Assembly (NCBI GenBank): GCA_958295665.1
Contig: OY282558.1
Location: 46,190,389-46,254,388 of the forward strand
Length of the DNA stretch: 64,000 nt
From: Tipula vernalis
Lineage: Eukaryota; Arthropoda; Insecta; Diptera; Tipulidae
Direction: 5' to 3'
The notes below the pieces were generated by a model. It was not told where the DNA came from. It saw nothing but the letters and a program-made list of their open reading frames with translations, and made no database searches. A program made the translations under genes and the position numbers. Shown here piece by piece: positions 23,920-35,049 of this stretch; position 1 is the stretch's first letter, and every line of letters begins with the position of its first letter.

Positions 23920-24250
23920 CTCTCTTCTATTAAATCGTCATCTGAAACTGAATTCTTAATAGGAATCCTGCTCAAGCAATCGGCATTACCATTATCTTTC
24001 CTTTTCCTGTACTTTAATAGGTAACCTAAATGCATATCTATGCAATCTTGTAACTAATATAGCAGGTTGTTCCTTCTTTTTGGAAAATCTGCCAACCAAA
24101 TGCTCATGGTCAGTGAATACTACATTCACTATGTTCAATAGAGAAAAAGCTGTTTTTTCCCTAAAAAGCTTCCTGATAGTGATAATGTGGCTGGAGACAG
24201 TTTCTCATTTCCAAAGGCGTATGGTAGTTTTAAGTACACGTTTACAATTT
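23920..24250 (-). pseudogene. Ty3/Gypsy retrotransposon RNase H fragment
   Basis: Minus-strand translation with frameshifts gives VFTDHEHLVGRFSKKKEQPA (about 24060-24115), RLHRYAFRLP and, after a shift, NGNADCLSRIP (about 23960-23993). This is the FTDH...LQRYA...N.NADxLSR pattern of Ty3/Gypsy RNase H. Upstream text is more degraded. No LTRs or other pol domains were seen nearby. Confidence 0.65.
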
Positions 24251-24499
24251 GATTTGGAAATACTCCTCTGCGGAAGGGAAATTAAAACAGATTAAGGTTA
24301 ACCCGATTAATTGATTTTGATTTAGAAGTAAGGCAGCTTTCATAATCGATCGCTAGGTGTCTCGATTTCTGGATTTGGGTGGTAGCTTTTCTTTTATACA
24401 GTTTAATTTTATACAAAGGGATTGTCTTAATAGGGATTATTCGACTCAAATTTTGAAGTTATATTGCGTCATATTACTGACTTATACAGATGCAGTAAG

Positions 24500-25310
24500 A
24501 TTTTCAAGATTTTTTCGGGCTTTCAAGCTTACTTGAGGTTTGTTTGATCTTTAGATACTATTCGAGATTTTTAGAATAATCTAGATGGGTTTGAATAGCG
24601 GTAAGTTGCTTGTTACCTAACTTATTTCAAATTATCAACATTACTGAACATTTTCGAGATTATTCGAGGTTTTCTAGTTATTTTTGCGAAAGTTTTTTTT
24701 TTTTTTATTTACTTATAGCTTTGAGATTTTCAAGATTATTATAGGAATCTAAGTTTATTCGATATTTTCTGGGAATTCCTCATTTTGACTTTCTTTTACT
24801 CTAGTAAAATAAAATATAGTAATCATTGAGATTTTAGAGATTTATCTGTTTTGAGGTTCCCTGAGTTCGGAAAAGTGGGTTTCGAAATGGTGGCCACTTC
24901 ATTGGTCCAGAAAATTTATTTTGCAAATATTTTAAAAAGTATAAGGTTTACAAAAAATTGCTTAATATATAAAATGTTTCCAAAATATATAAAATAAAAT
25001 TAAACTTCTCAAAATTCGGCCTGACCACACATCAATTTTTTTTTTTTTTTTGAGAATATCTCGATTATTTTAGAACTATTAAATTTATTCGGACTTTTCG
25101 AAATTATTCGAGTCTATTTACTGAGTTGCGTGATCAAGATTTTCAAGAAAAATTCAAGATTTTTGAATTTATGTAGATTTCCAGCTAATTTTTCAGATTA
25201 TGGATTTCTTAATTTTTCAATATTACTCTATGATTTTAAGTTTATTCAAGTTTTTCTAGAATATTCGAAATTTTATGAAAATATCAACACAAGCTATTCG
25301 AGATTACACG
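24500..25310 (-). repeat. Degenerate TCGAA-rich tract, copy 3 (inverted)
   Basis: The reverse-complement style of the tracts at 15 and 17 kb: TTCGAGATTTTTAGAATAAT, TTTTCGAGATTATTCGAG, TTTCGAAATTATTCGAGTC. It is interspersed with poly-T runs (for example 24690-24707 and 25037-25051). Confidence 0.5.
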
Positions 25311-25699
25311 TGTTACTGGATATTTCTTGGAATTTGCAATGGGTTTTGTTGCATCTTCAAGGATTTGCATAACGTTAAGTTACGCACCGATGCAGTTAAG
25401 CTAAGTTGGCTGCACGTTGAATTAAATAAGGACTCTGTAAGTTCTCTGTTTAACTACTCTGTTGAGTTAAATAAAGACTCTCAGGCAAGACTATTTCTTT
25501 TAATCGTATTCTTTATTAAACGAAACTGCAGGGATTTTAGGGACCCGATAACTTTGGCATTACTGTATGTCTCGTTTGTTCGGTCTATTTTGGAGTATGC
25601 ATTTCCAGTTTGCGCGCCATCCTACCACTGTCATTCCGGGAGGATTGAGAGTGTTTTGAAGCAATTTGCTCTGTACGCGCTCCGGTGTCCTCAAATGTC

Positions 25700-25707
25700 C
25701 TCCCACC
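25700..25707 (+). repeat. hAT target-site duplication, left copy
   Basis: CTCCCACC, repeated exactly at 27311-27318. Eight bases is the standard hAT target-site length. Confidence 0.85.
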
Positions 25708-27310
25708 TAGGGTATCCAATATCGGTATACCGGAAACCGAAATACCGGTATACCGGACCATTTTTCAGTACCGGTTTTGAGCGATCAATACCGGTATTTC
25801 GGCATTTCAATTTTTATTGATTATTCGCCCAATATTCATTGAATTGTAATTAAAGTCAGAATTCCTATAGGAATCGTATAAAGTCAAATTTTTTATAAAC
25901 TCTTGAAAATTTATAAACAATACAAAGTTCAGGAAGAGTACCGCAATATACCTACAATATCAATTTTTTTTTTTTTTTTGTGGTGTTTTTTGAGTGTTGG
26001 AACAATCTAACCGTATAGTTGATTCGTATGATTGATGTTTCGCTCTACAAAAAATCAAACAGGATGAAAAATAACAAAAGCGACGTTTCAATAATTTTGC
26101 TCCATTAATAAATAAAATTAGAAAGATTGAAAAGCTGTTTCGACGATCACCGACCAAAAATGTTAGTCTAAAATCTTACGTTAAACTGAATTCGGCAAAG
26201 TACAATCTGTAATCTTAGAACCAAAAACAAGATGGAATAGCATACTTTTTATGATGGAGCGGTTTTATAAATTAAGAAATTGCATCTTGAAAGCTCCAAT
26301 CTAAGTCAAATCAACTATCAGCTTTACCGAAACGTGCGTTCCTAGAGTATAGAATCAACGGTTTCTAACTATGATTTTACCAGTCAAACTGACAATAGAA
26401 GCGTTATGTCGAAGGGATGCCGGAGAGATCTTCTGTCAGCTGACGCTACCCTGGCATTCATGGTTTAACATTTGGGAGAAGGACCATTAGCTGACCGAAT
26501 GAAAACTTTTTTGATCCAGAGAATCATAGAAAGACGAACTTATCTTGCCTTTTGCACTATTTTGCACACAATATTTGCACAAAGGTAAACAAGTTAGTTT
26601 TAATCGACTAACTAGAAACGAAATAGTTAATATTCCCTTCTTCTTTCTTCAACCCAAGCTACAGATGAAGCTTCATACTCAACCTCAGAAATTGTTGTTG
26701 ATAGTGAAGCCACAGAATACAACCAGAAGAGACATTTGCTGTTTTTGTATGGAAAAATGTGGACTCATTTTTTTGACTTTGATTTGCCGAAGGTAAGGGA
26801 AAGTTGGGTTATGTATTCTTTGGTTTACTGGTTTTGATTTGAAATAATAAAAATGGAGAATCCTTAACAGTGTATTTAGTGAAATTATATGACAAGTTTT
26901 GTTTTGACAGCATAATTTGTATTAACTACTATAATATTCAAAAATAATTATACTTTAATGTCCAAAAATTAGGTAAGATGGAAAAAAAATTTGGTTCACG
27001 CAATGTCTATTCTGGTTAATCTTTCTTCTGTGGTGAAGCCCTCAAGCGGGAAGGGAAATCTTTATCGATAAGATTGCAAGAAAAGCTTCATGTTGCAATA
27101 AACAATGAGGTTAACAAGAAAATTTCACAAAAAGTAAATCGAGGTTGATTATGTAATTATATGTATATTATTTAAAACTATTTTTTTAATGGTAGATATT
27201 TTTTAAGTGTTACATAAACAATACCGGTATTAATATCGGTATCTCGGTTTTGTTGTCAAGTAATACCGAAATACCGGTATTCATATTTTAGACAGAAATT
27301 GGATGCCCTA
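25708..27310 (+). mobile_element. hAT-superfamily DNA transposon, decayed
   Basis: It is bounded by the 8-bp duplication CTCCCACC and by terminal inverted repeats TAGGGTATCCAAT (25708) and ATTGGATGCCCTA (27298-27310), one mismatch in 13. Sub-terminal regions carry many ACCGGTAT/ATACCGGT motifs (about 25730-25800 and 27230-27285), plausible transposase-binding repeats. Inside is a broken transposase. The 1.6-kb length is short for an autonomous element. Confidence 0.9.
26205..26810 (+). pseudogene. hAT transposase remnant
   Basis: Shifting frames give LEPKTRWNSILFMMERFYKL (about 26216-26275), LPVKLTIEALCRRDAGE (about 26374-26424), then in another frame GPLADRMKTFLIQRIIERRT (about 26481-26540). 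These are typical of the catalytic-domain region of Ac/hAT transposases (TRWNS...; KLTVEALCRRDA...). A later stretch (about 26650-26796) may be the spacer before the dimerisation region, which is missing. Several stops are present. Confidence 0.75.
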
Positions 27311-27318
27311 CTCCCACC
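27311..27318 (+). repeat. hAT target-site duplication, right copy
   Basis: Exact copy of CTCCCACC at 25700-25707. Confidence 0.85.
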
Positions 27319-30300
27319 ATATCAGGATCGATGTAATCTTTTGAAACTGCAAAGTCTAAAAATCTATGCTCCCGAACATCGAATGCGTCAACGTGATGGG
27401 CTTTTATTCATTAACCTGGTGCCAACAAACTATGGTCTTCGGAACCGATCCTGAGAACATCACGGGTCTTTAATTCAGTAATTTGAAATTTTCGATTTTC
27501 GCTTGTCGAGAGATTTGTTCAAGAATGTTTTATTTAAGTTTTTATAATAATAATTGTAGTTAGTCGTAATTGTTTGTACCGATGGTAAACACTGTAGGTA
27601 TCAAATAAATAAATAGATGCCATTTTTCTAAAATATTTGAAATTTTGAATTAATCCATATTGCGAATTCCAACGAAATTTGGCTGCTTTGTTTCGAGATT
27701 ATTCGACGCTAATCGCGAGAAGTTACAGATACTTCAAATTTGCAAGGCTTATAATATGGAGAATTGTGCGAAGATAGATAATAGTTTATTAATATTGATT
27801 TGTTGAGTTACTGCTTTAAGTTGAGTTCATCGTGATCTGTATTCATGATTTTTTTAGATATTGTACATTATATACACACACAGAGAGGTAACAGTCCCGC
27901 ATTATTCCCCTGGCTACATAATCAATTGATGATGAAATGATGAATCTTTAAAATATTTAGCTAATTAAGATCTTATCACGCTTTCCTTAATTATCTGACA
28001 GATCGATTCTGTTATTGATTTCCAAAAAAAGAATCAGTTGAGCAAAATTGTGTTGGGACAAAAATTTAAGAAGAATTGTTTTAAACTGTTTTTCACAAAA
28101 ACGAGTTTAAGTTCCCCAAATATCGCTACAACAAGATTTTGGTCGAAGAGGCACAAACAATATAGGTAGTTTACGAGTAGATCAGAAGACAGTGTGATGT
28201 TTGAAAATAAAATGAAAAATTTAATTTGACCAAAACTATGACAGTTATTATAGAATACGAAATAAAGAATTCGTTTTCTGAGTTATTTCAAACATTAAAT
28301 TAGTAAACGACTAAAGGAGAGCAAAAGGAACATCACATTCATTTAAAATAAAAGGTTGAATAAAAATTGTGGTAACCCGTTTCCCAAGTTTTCAAAGGTG
28401 GCAAGTCTAATTTGATTGAATTTATCAATTCACTAAATCGCCCATTAAACCAAATTTCTCGATAATAGGATGGTGGCCCTAAAACAACACTCGCCCCCCA
28501 AATTTCTAAGATATAAACACACAAATGAATAAATGCACTGCTACAACAATCTTAAATTTCCCATCTATAGATAAAATAAAAAAATCTTCTTTTTACGGTA
28601 CTTTAAAAAATTACTACAACATCATATATTTACAAATTGCATGAGTCATGAACATACAATTATTACGTTGAATAATCAAAAATCACATGACTACAAAAAT
28701 TTAATTAGCTTACATACAGTTAAGATTCGCGTTTTTTGTCTTACTAGACAAGCGAAGAAGAAATATGTCGTATACCAATCAAAACACGTATTTTGGTACA
28801 AATAACACATAAATAAAATCATAATGTCTTGGAAGTTGGCTAGTCTCAAGTCACAAAGGTCTTTGTACTAATGTTTGTAAAATAATGACGATATCCTAAT
28901 TTCAACGAAACGAATGTTATAAAATTGACTTAGGTAATTGTTATTCATAGTAGCGTCTTCCGATGTAACTTCCCTATGCCTATAAAGTATTTAAATAATA
29001 CATATATAACACGTATAATTGAATTCCATATTTGTATCCAGTTTTATTTTACTATTCTTAATACGAAGTAATCGTACTAAGCAGCTCAAAATCTTGGAAT
29101 GTATATGCGTACAACGTATAGCTACATAAAATTGGGCAATACAGAAATAAAATAATTTCACGGTCTATATTGTAACAGTTGCTCTACAAAAATTAAAGTA
29201 AATAAAAAAATATTTTTAGAGTTCAATTTCAAGTCAGCAACAAAAATAAGGTTGCGCATACTCTACTGGTTTTTACTCCATATTGCAATTCAACGTTTTT
29301 AACAGTGACATTGTTTTGGTTCCGAAATTTTGATGGCAAAGCAATTTAATTGTTAAAATGTTTTAATTTTATTTTGTTTATGATTAGTTTATTAAAATGG
29401 AATAAAGGCTAATAAAGTAGTATTCAAACATCATAAATTATTGTCATTTCAAAACAAACTTTATGATTCATATTTACTCAATGATTCTTGTAGAAAAAAA
29501 TTTGATTGTGATGGTTAGATAATTTTGTGCTTGTAATTCATTTCAAATTTACAGAAATTTTGGTTAGTGTTGGAAGGGAATTTTTGATCTGGTTATATTC
29601 TCCTAACAAAAATTAATTTTAATGATGACGAAGTATTTTTACCAATTTACCAAATTGGTCATGAAATTATCAAATTTCCAATAGTTTTATCGTATTTGAA
29701 AACTAAATTGTCACTCAAATTCGTCCTTGGTTCAAGTCCGGAATAAAATGTAATTTAACCAAAGACGTTTGGCACCATTTCTATCATCAATCATCAATAA
29801 TTGTTAATAAAAAATTTATATAAACTACAAAATGTTTTGAGTGAAATAAAATTTGAAAAAACTTATTCAACTCAAAATAAATTCAAGTTTTCCACCCAAA
29901 CACAAAATATTTTGTTACTTGCTTGCAACAGAAAGTTAAAAAACAAAAAGAAGTTCGAACAAACCTGAAAAATTTACAAGAATGTAACAAGTAATTAAAT
30001 TTAATTTATTTATCTACTAATTAGGAAATCATAAATTTTATTATGAATTTGTAATTAAATTAAAATAAGATATTTTAATTAATTAAACTTAGTAAACTAG
30101 TTAAGCCTTTCGATTAATTATTGTTGAATTAGCTAGGTAACTAGACCCACAAAAGGTCAACTTGCCAAAAAGTCAAACTACTGTGTATAAAGTACATCTA
30201 GCTAGTTAGTAGTAAGCACTTGAGTGAAAATCTTTGGTATATGTACTGTAATTAAATTCCAATGAGTTGCTGTCATTGTTTTTTTATGAATATCTAAACA

Positions 30301-31314
30301 AATAAAAATTAATTAAATCATAACCTGACGCCATTGGATTAAGAAATGTTTTTTTTCTAAATTCAGGTTTAGTCATTATAATGAAAAAATGAAGTTTCTT
30401 TAGGTGCTGATTTATTCACTAGCCCTAGGAGAGTACAAGGCCGGCTTTCCATCAAGAGACCCGGATGTAAATAATTTAATTTTTCGGCTTAAAAATTAAT
30501 GATAAAATAAACAGGATCATTCTTTCAAAGCTGATTCGTGTGCAGTTACCAGTTACTTAACCAGTGGTTATTCCTTCTCAGTTGTAAATTATTGTACACC
30601 CCTTTGTGGCCGGGCCTGAGAGAGATTAGAGAGGGTATTGACTATAAAATACTTTGTACAGAATCAGAATTTTAAATCTTTTGTAGACTCCGAAATATTG
30701 TAAATTTCTCAAGAGTATTTATGAAATAAAAATTCTCTGATTTCTATTCGGCCCATACTAAAACTCAAAATGGAAGAAATGTTTCTTCGTCAGGAAATAT
30801 AAAATAAATCAATAACTATTGAAAGTATTTTTTTGGAAAATTTTTACAAATTTTAAAAGTATAAAAACTCCCGAGAATTTCCGAGATACTCGAGAAGAAA
30901 TGTCAAAACCTCGAATTCTCGAGAAATGAAATTCGGTGGGAAACATAATTCTGGGTTTCTTGGGAAATAAAATTTCTTAGGAAACCGAAATCTCTAACTA
31001 TGATGTTAGCATTACTGACTAATTATGTTCATTTCATTATAATTTAATAGCCATAACCTAAAATTTAAGCTGCTTTATGCAAAAGGCCATTTTGGGTTAA
31101 TTTATCACAATACCTGTTGTAATTGCAACCTATTAAGGGACCACGTTTATAATGCCAATATGCAAAAGATTATAAAATTGTGTGGATTTTTGACCCCCTT
31201 TGGTGCTATTTTTAAAATCATCCGGCAGATGTTATAAACACCTTGCGTTTCTTTAAATTTAATATAAGGAAACAAGACGTTTTATTGTTGTTTGTATTCA
31301 GTCGAAGAAATGAT

Positions 31315-31331
31315 CTTGCGGAAAATCAATT
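31315..31331 (+). repeat. 17-bp target-site duplication at the 3' end of the LOA-like element
   Basis: CTTGCGGAAAATCAATT, identical to 36951-36967. Flanks outside the two copies differ, so the duplication is 17 bp. Confidence 0.95.
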
Positions 31332-31413
31332 TTTTTTTTATTTACTGGAGGGCCATGTGGGCGATAAGCCACCTCGCACCGCGACCTAAAAGATCTATTG
31401 TGCTGGACCCTAC

Positions 31414-34400
31414 TTAATTATCCGTCCAGTCAATATTCAGGCTCTTAATGAATCTGACAATACTACTGGCCGGTACAAGATACATACTATCCGGGCTCAT
31501 TGTTCTCCCTCCTAGATGTTGCAGTCTTTGCTGGAAAATGGCTGGGCAATGGCACAGAACATGTTCCGCTGATTCCGCTTCCAGACCGCAGAAGCGGCAT
31601 CCATCTGTCGTACTTAGGCCCATCTTCTTAAGGTGATACCTCAAGGGGACATGACCTGTGAGGAAGCCAGTAAGCAGCCTCAACTCAGGTTTTCTAAGTT
31701 CAAGACACTCCTTAACCCTGACAGACGAAGGTGATATAAATTTCTTCGCCTGCCGTAAACCTGGAATTCTGCGCCAGTAGGAGGACTTTTGAACATCCTC
31801 CCAGCGTTTTACCGCTGCTCTAAGGTGTCCCTTAGTGACACCGCAGAAGGGTTCTGGTCCAAAAAATGGAGAGGCAGAACCCTCACGGGCGAGGCCATCA
31901 GCTGCCTCGTTTCCTTCGATTCCAGTATGACCTGGCACCCACATAAGTGTTACCTTATTTGAGCCTGCCAGATGTTTAATAACCTTCAGACAATCCCATA
32001 CCAGCCTTGACTCAACGGTACAAAACCTAAGAGCTTTTAAGGCTGATTGGCTGTCTGATACAATATAAATCTTTGCATCGTTTAGGCCTTTTGCTATGCC
32101 TAACCTAGCGCAAAGTTCTATAGCATGTACTTCTGCTTGAAAAACGGTGGCATTGGTACCCAAGGACTTCGAGAGGGTAGTGCCACTCCCGTGTATTCCT
32201 ATCCCCGCCCCATCTTCCGTTTTTGATCCATCTGTAAACCATACCATGGACCCTAGCTCAAATGATGGTCCACCTGCCCTCCACACATCCCGGTCAGGTA
32301 ACCTAACACAGAATGGTTTGTGGAAGTCCAGTTTAGCTGGCATACAGTCGGAAGGCATTCCTATGGTAGGGTCTGTCTGAAATTCCTTAAGGATTTCCAT
32401 ATGACCCACCATATTGCCTGGCTTGATATTTCCTTCCGCCTGCATTTTCAGGGCCATACTTGCAGCGTCCTTTTTAATATGCAGGTGTAACGGTGTCAGT
32501 CCTAGAAGTGTCTCCACCCCCGCGGTTGGACATGACTTCATTGAGCCCGTAACACCGATGCAGGCTACACGCTGAACCTTATTCAATAAGGTTTGCGTTG
32601 TCTTCTGCTCAGTTTTAGGCCACCATACAACCGATGCGTAGGTGACCATAGGCCTAATGATTGTAAGAAATGACCAGTAGATCATTTTTGGTTGTAGTCC
32701 CCAAGTACGCCCATAGAGTCTTTGACAGGCCCAGAGAGCCTTGATGGCTCTATTTTGAACTTTCAACAAATGTTGGTTCCAGTTCAGTCTTTGATCTAGG
32801 ATAACCCCTAGATATTTAACCTCGCTGGAAAAAGGAATAGTAGTACCGTTTAACGAGGGAGCTGTAAGCGCAAGCTTTGTCCTCCTCGTAAAAGGAACAA
32901 TGACAGTTTTGCTTGGATTGACACTGAGTCCTTCCTGGTAACACCACTGCCATATTATATTGAGTGCATTTTGCATGCGATCAGAAATGACCTCATCAAA
33001 CTTGCCTCTGATTATGATAGCCACATCATCCGCATAGCCCTGGACATCAAACCCATGGCTACTCAGAAGGACCAGTAGTCTGTCAATAACCAATGACCAC
33101 AAAAGAGGAGATAATACGCCTCCTTGGGGACAGCCCTTTACGGCCTTGATGGTTACTGATTCGCCACCTAGTCTGGCAGTAATCTCACGATGTTCCAGCA
33201 TGGAACGGATCCACCTAATTGTGGAAAGTGGAACCCTTTTTCCCATTGCTGCCCTCTCTATAGATCCATAGGAGGTATTATCAAACGCCCCCTCAATGTC
33301 CACAAAGGCACAAAGGGCAATTTCTTTATATGTCACTGCTTTTTCAATCCTCGTGACTAGCCCGCTAAGGGCCATAACCGTGGATTTACCAGTTTGATAA
33401 GCAAACTGGTCCCGATGCAGCGGATTCTTTCCAAGGACCTCACTTCTTATTTGATAGTCCAGGATTTTTTCCATCGTCTTCAAAAGAAACGATGTGAGGC
33501 TAATTGGCCGATATGCCCTGGCCTGGGTGTCTGGACGACCCCCGCCCTTTGGTATAAAGACCACATTTACTTTCCTCCACAGTTTCGGAATATAGTTAAA
33601 AGCATAACTTGCCCGAAACATCTGGATCAAGCTGGGGAGTATTTCCTCAATACCTTTTTGAAGTAAAGCTGGAAAGATACCATCCCCTCCAGCGGATTTA
33701 AAAGGTTTGAAAGACCCAATAGCCCATCGAACCTTGCTGGGTGTGAAAATTTTCCCAGAGAGACTCCAGATCCTACTGTGAGGCGAATAGGCCACCTCAC
33801 TCGAAGGATCATATGAGTCCTCTTGGGCTCCTACCACTACTGAATCCGGAAAGTGGGTCTCTAACAGTACCTCTAAGGTTTCCTTCCGGTTTTCAGTGAA
33901 CCCCCCATCTTGCTTCTGGAGAAGTCCTAAACCATTTGAATGATCCCTGGAAAGGACTTTCTGGAGACGAGCTGCAGAGGGCAATTCATTGATTCCCTCA
34001 CAGAAATTCCTCCAGGTAGCCCTTTTGGATCTCCTTAGTTCGACATTATATTCCGTCAAGGCCATCTTATACTCGCCCCATTCACCGGTGCGTTTAGCCT
34101 TGTTAAATAATCTTCTCGATTTTTTCCTCAGTTTACCCAGCGTCCCGTTCCACCAAGGGACCATCTTTGTGGACTCTCTTCGCTTAACTGGGCAGCTGTT
34201 CTCGTAAGCCAAGTGTATAGAATTATGCAGCTGGTTTGAACAGATCTCCAAACCCTCTGGAGACTCTATGTTCCCCACAACCGAGGGCATTTCTGATTCG
34301 AGTGAGACTCTATAAGAGTCCCAGTCGGTCAGTTTTGGAATTCTGATTTCCTGCCGCTGCATGGTCTCAGCCGCCAAATCGAATCTGATGTGCAAGTGAT

Positions 34401-35049
34401 CCGATAATGAGGCCTCTTCAGACACATGCCAGTTTTTGACCAAGTCGCTGAAATGCGGACTAGCAAGTGTCAGATCAAGGACCTCTTGCCTAATCGCATT
34501 TATAAAAGTAGGTTTCCTTCCCCTATTGACAATGTCTACATTATTTGAGATCAGAAATTCAAAAAGGTACTCACCCCTGTTATTGATGTCGGTGCTACCC
34601 CACACCGTGTGGTGCGCGTTTGCATCGCATCCTATCAGGTAGGCCAGCCCGTTGCGTTTGCAATGAGCTATGAGCCGCCTAACGTCAAGTGGAGGTATTA
34701 ACTCTGAGTCTCCAGGAAAGTAGGCGGAGGCCATTATAGCCTCCTGTTTGCCTCTTTCACCCAGAACCTCCGCCATTACTGCGACCAAGTCCCTGGAGAT
34801 GAACTCTGAAATGGGAATAAAATTAATTTGCGAACTGGCCAACACAGCCGCTCTTGGACTCTGAGTTCCGTTATGATAAACTAACTTACCCACTTGATTT
34901 GGTATACCTCTAATCTGGTTACCAATCACCCATGGCTCCTGGATTAGAGCCATGCCAATGTTTTGGCAGATAAACCTGCGACAAAGGACGTCCGAAGACG
35001 CCTTTGCATGATGCAGGTTTATCTGCAGGCAGGCGATGTGTGCCTTCAC
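31414..35049 (-). CDS. ORF2: endonuclease-reverse transcriptase-RNase H polyprotein
   Basis: An intact 1211-residue frame nicks the target, copies the RNA by target-primed reverse transcription and removes template RNA. Endonuclease, residues 1-225: QEPW (37-40), GCDANAHHTVWG (140-151) and SDH (216-218) carry the catalytic and metal-binding residues. RT: RAYRPISLTS (511-520), FVDIEGAFD (582-590), CPQGGVLSP (640-648) and YADD (672-675), all intact. RNase H: FTDGS (938-942), QAEVHAIE (971-978), VSDSQ (998-1001) and VPGHTGIEGNEAAD (1038-1051). A CRFC...HVLCHC finger sits at 1151-1168. The first codon used here is GTG. The frame is open eleven codons further upstream but has no ATG before residue 33 (IGMALIQ). 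The TGA of ORF1 overlaps this point, so ORF2 is probably made by reinitiation or frameshifting. Confidence 0.93.
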   Translation of the reverse strand: MKAHIACLQINLHHAKASSDVLCRRFICQNIGMALIQEPWVIGNQIRGIPNQVGKLVYHNGTQSPRAAVLASSQINFIPISEFISRDLVAVMAEVLGERGKQEAIMASAYFPGDSELIPPLDVRRLIAHCKRNGLAYLIGCDANAHHTVWGSTDINNRGEYLFEFLISNNVDIVNRGRKPTFINAIRQEVLDLTLASPHFSDLVKNWHVSEEASLSDHLHIRFDLAAETMQRQEIRIPKLTDWDSYRVSLESEMPSVVGNIESPEGLEICSNQLHNSIHLAYENSCPVKRRESTKMVPWWNGTLGKLRKKSRRLFNKAKRTGEWGEYKMALTEYNVELRRSKRATWRNFCEGINELPSAARLQKVLSRDHSNGLGLLQKQDGGFTENRKETLEVLLETHFPDSVVVGAQEDSYDPSSEVAYSPHSRIWSLSGKIFTPSKVRWAIGSFKPFKSAGGDGIFPALLQKGIEEILPSLIQMFRASYAFNYIPKLWRKVNVVFIPKGGGRPDTQARAYRPISLTSFLLKTMEKILDYQIRSEVLGKNPLHRDQFAYQTGKSTVMALSGLVTRIEKAVTYKEIALCAFVDIEGAFDNTSYGSIERAAMGKRVPLSTIRWIRSMLEHREITARLGGESVTIKAVKGCPQGGVLSPLLWSLVIDRLLVLLSSHGFDVQGYADDVAIIIRGKFDEVISDRMQNALNIIWQWCYQEGLSVNPSKTVIVPFTRRTKLALTAPSLNGTTIPFSSEVKYLGVILDQRLNWNQHLLKVQNRAIKALWACQRLYGRTWGLQPKMIYWSFLTIIRPMVTYASVVWWPKTEQKTTQTLLNKVQRVACIGVTGSMKSCPTAGVETLLGLTPLHLHIKKDAASMALKMQAEGNIKPGNMVGHMEILKEFQTDPTIGMPSDCMPAKLDFHKPFCVRLPDRDVWRAGGPSFELGSMVWFTDGSKTEDGAGIGIHGSGTTLSKSLGTNATVFQAEVHAIELCARLGIAKGLNDAKIYIVSDSQSALKALRFCTVESRLVWDCLKVIKHLAGSNKVTLMWVPGHTGIEGNEAADGLAREGSASPFFGPEPFCGVTKGHLRAAVKRWEDVQKSSYWRRIPGLRQAKKFISPSSVRVKECLELRKPELRLLTGFLTGHVPLRYHLKKMGLSTTDGCRFCGLEAESAEHVLCHCPAIFQQRLQHLGGRTMSPDSMYLVPASSIVRFIKSLNIDWTDN

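Larger units (their letters stand above)
25500..27620 (+). mobile_element. 3' end of a Jockey-like non-LTR retrotransposon, split by an hAT element
   Basis: Before the hAT insert (25500-25707) the frame reads FFIKRNCRDFRDPITLALLY, FVRSILEYAFPVC, RIESVLKQFALYALRCP. After it (from 27311) it continues PYQDRCNLLKLQSLKIYAPE, HRMRQRDGLLFINLV, then decays. This is the C-terminal region of a non-LTR RT. The 3' end is a short A-rich ATAAATAAATA tail at about 27605-27616. The 5' part is absent, which is usual for truncated insertions. Confidence 0.7.
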
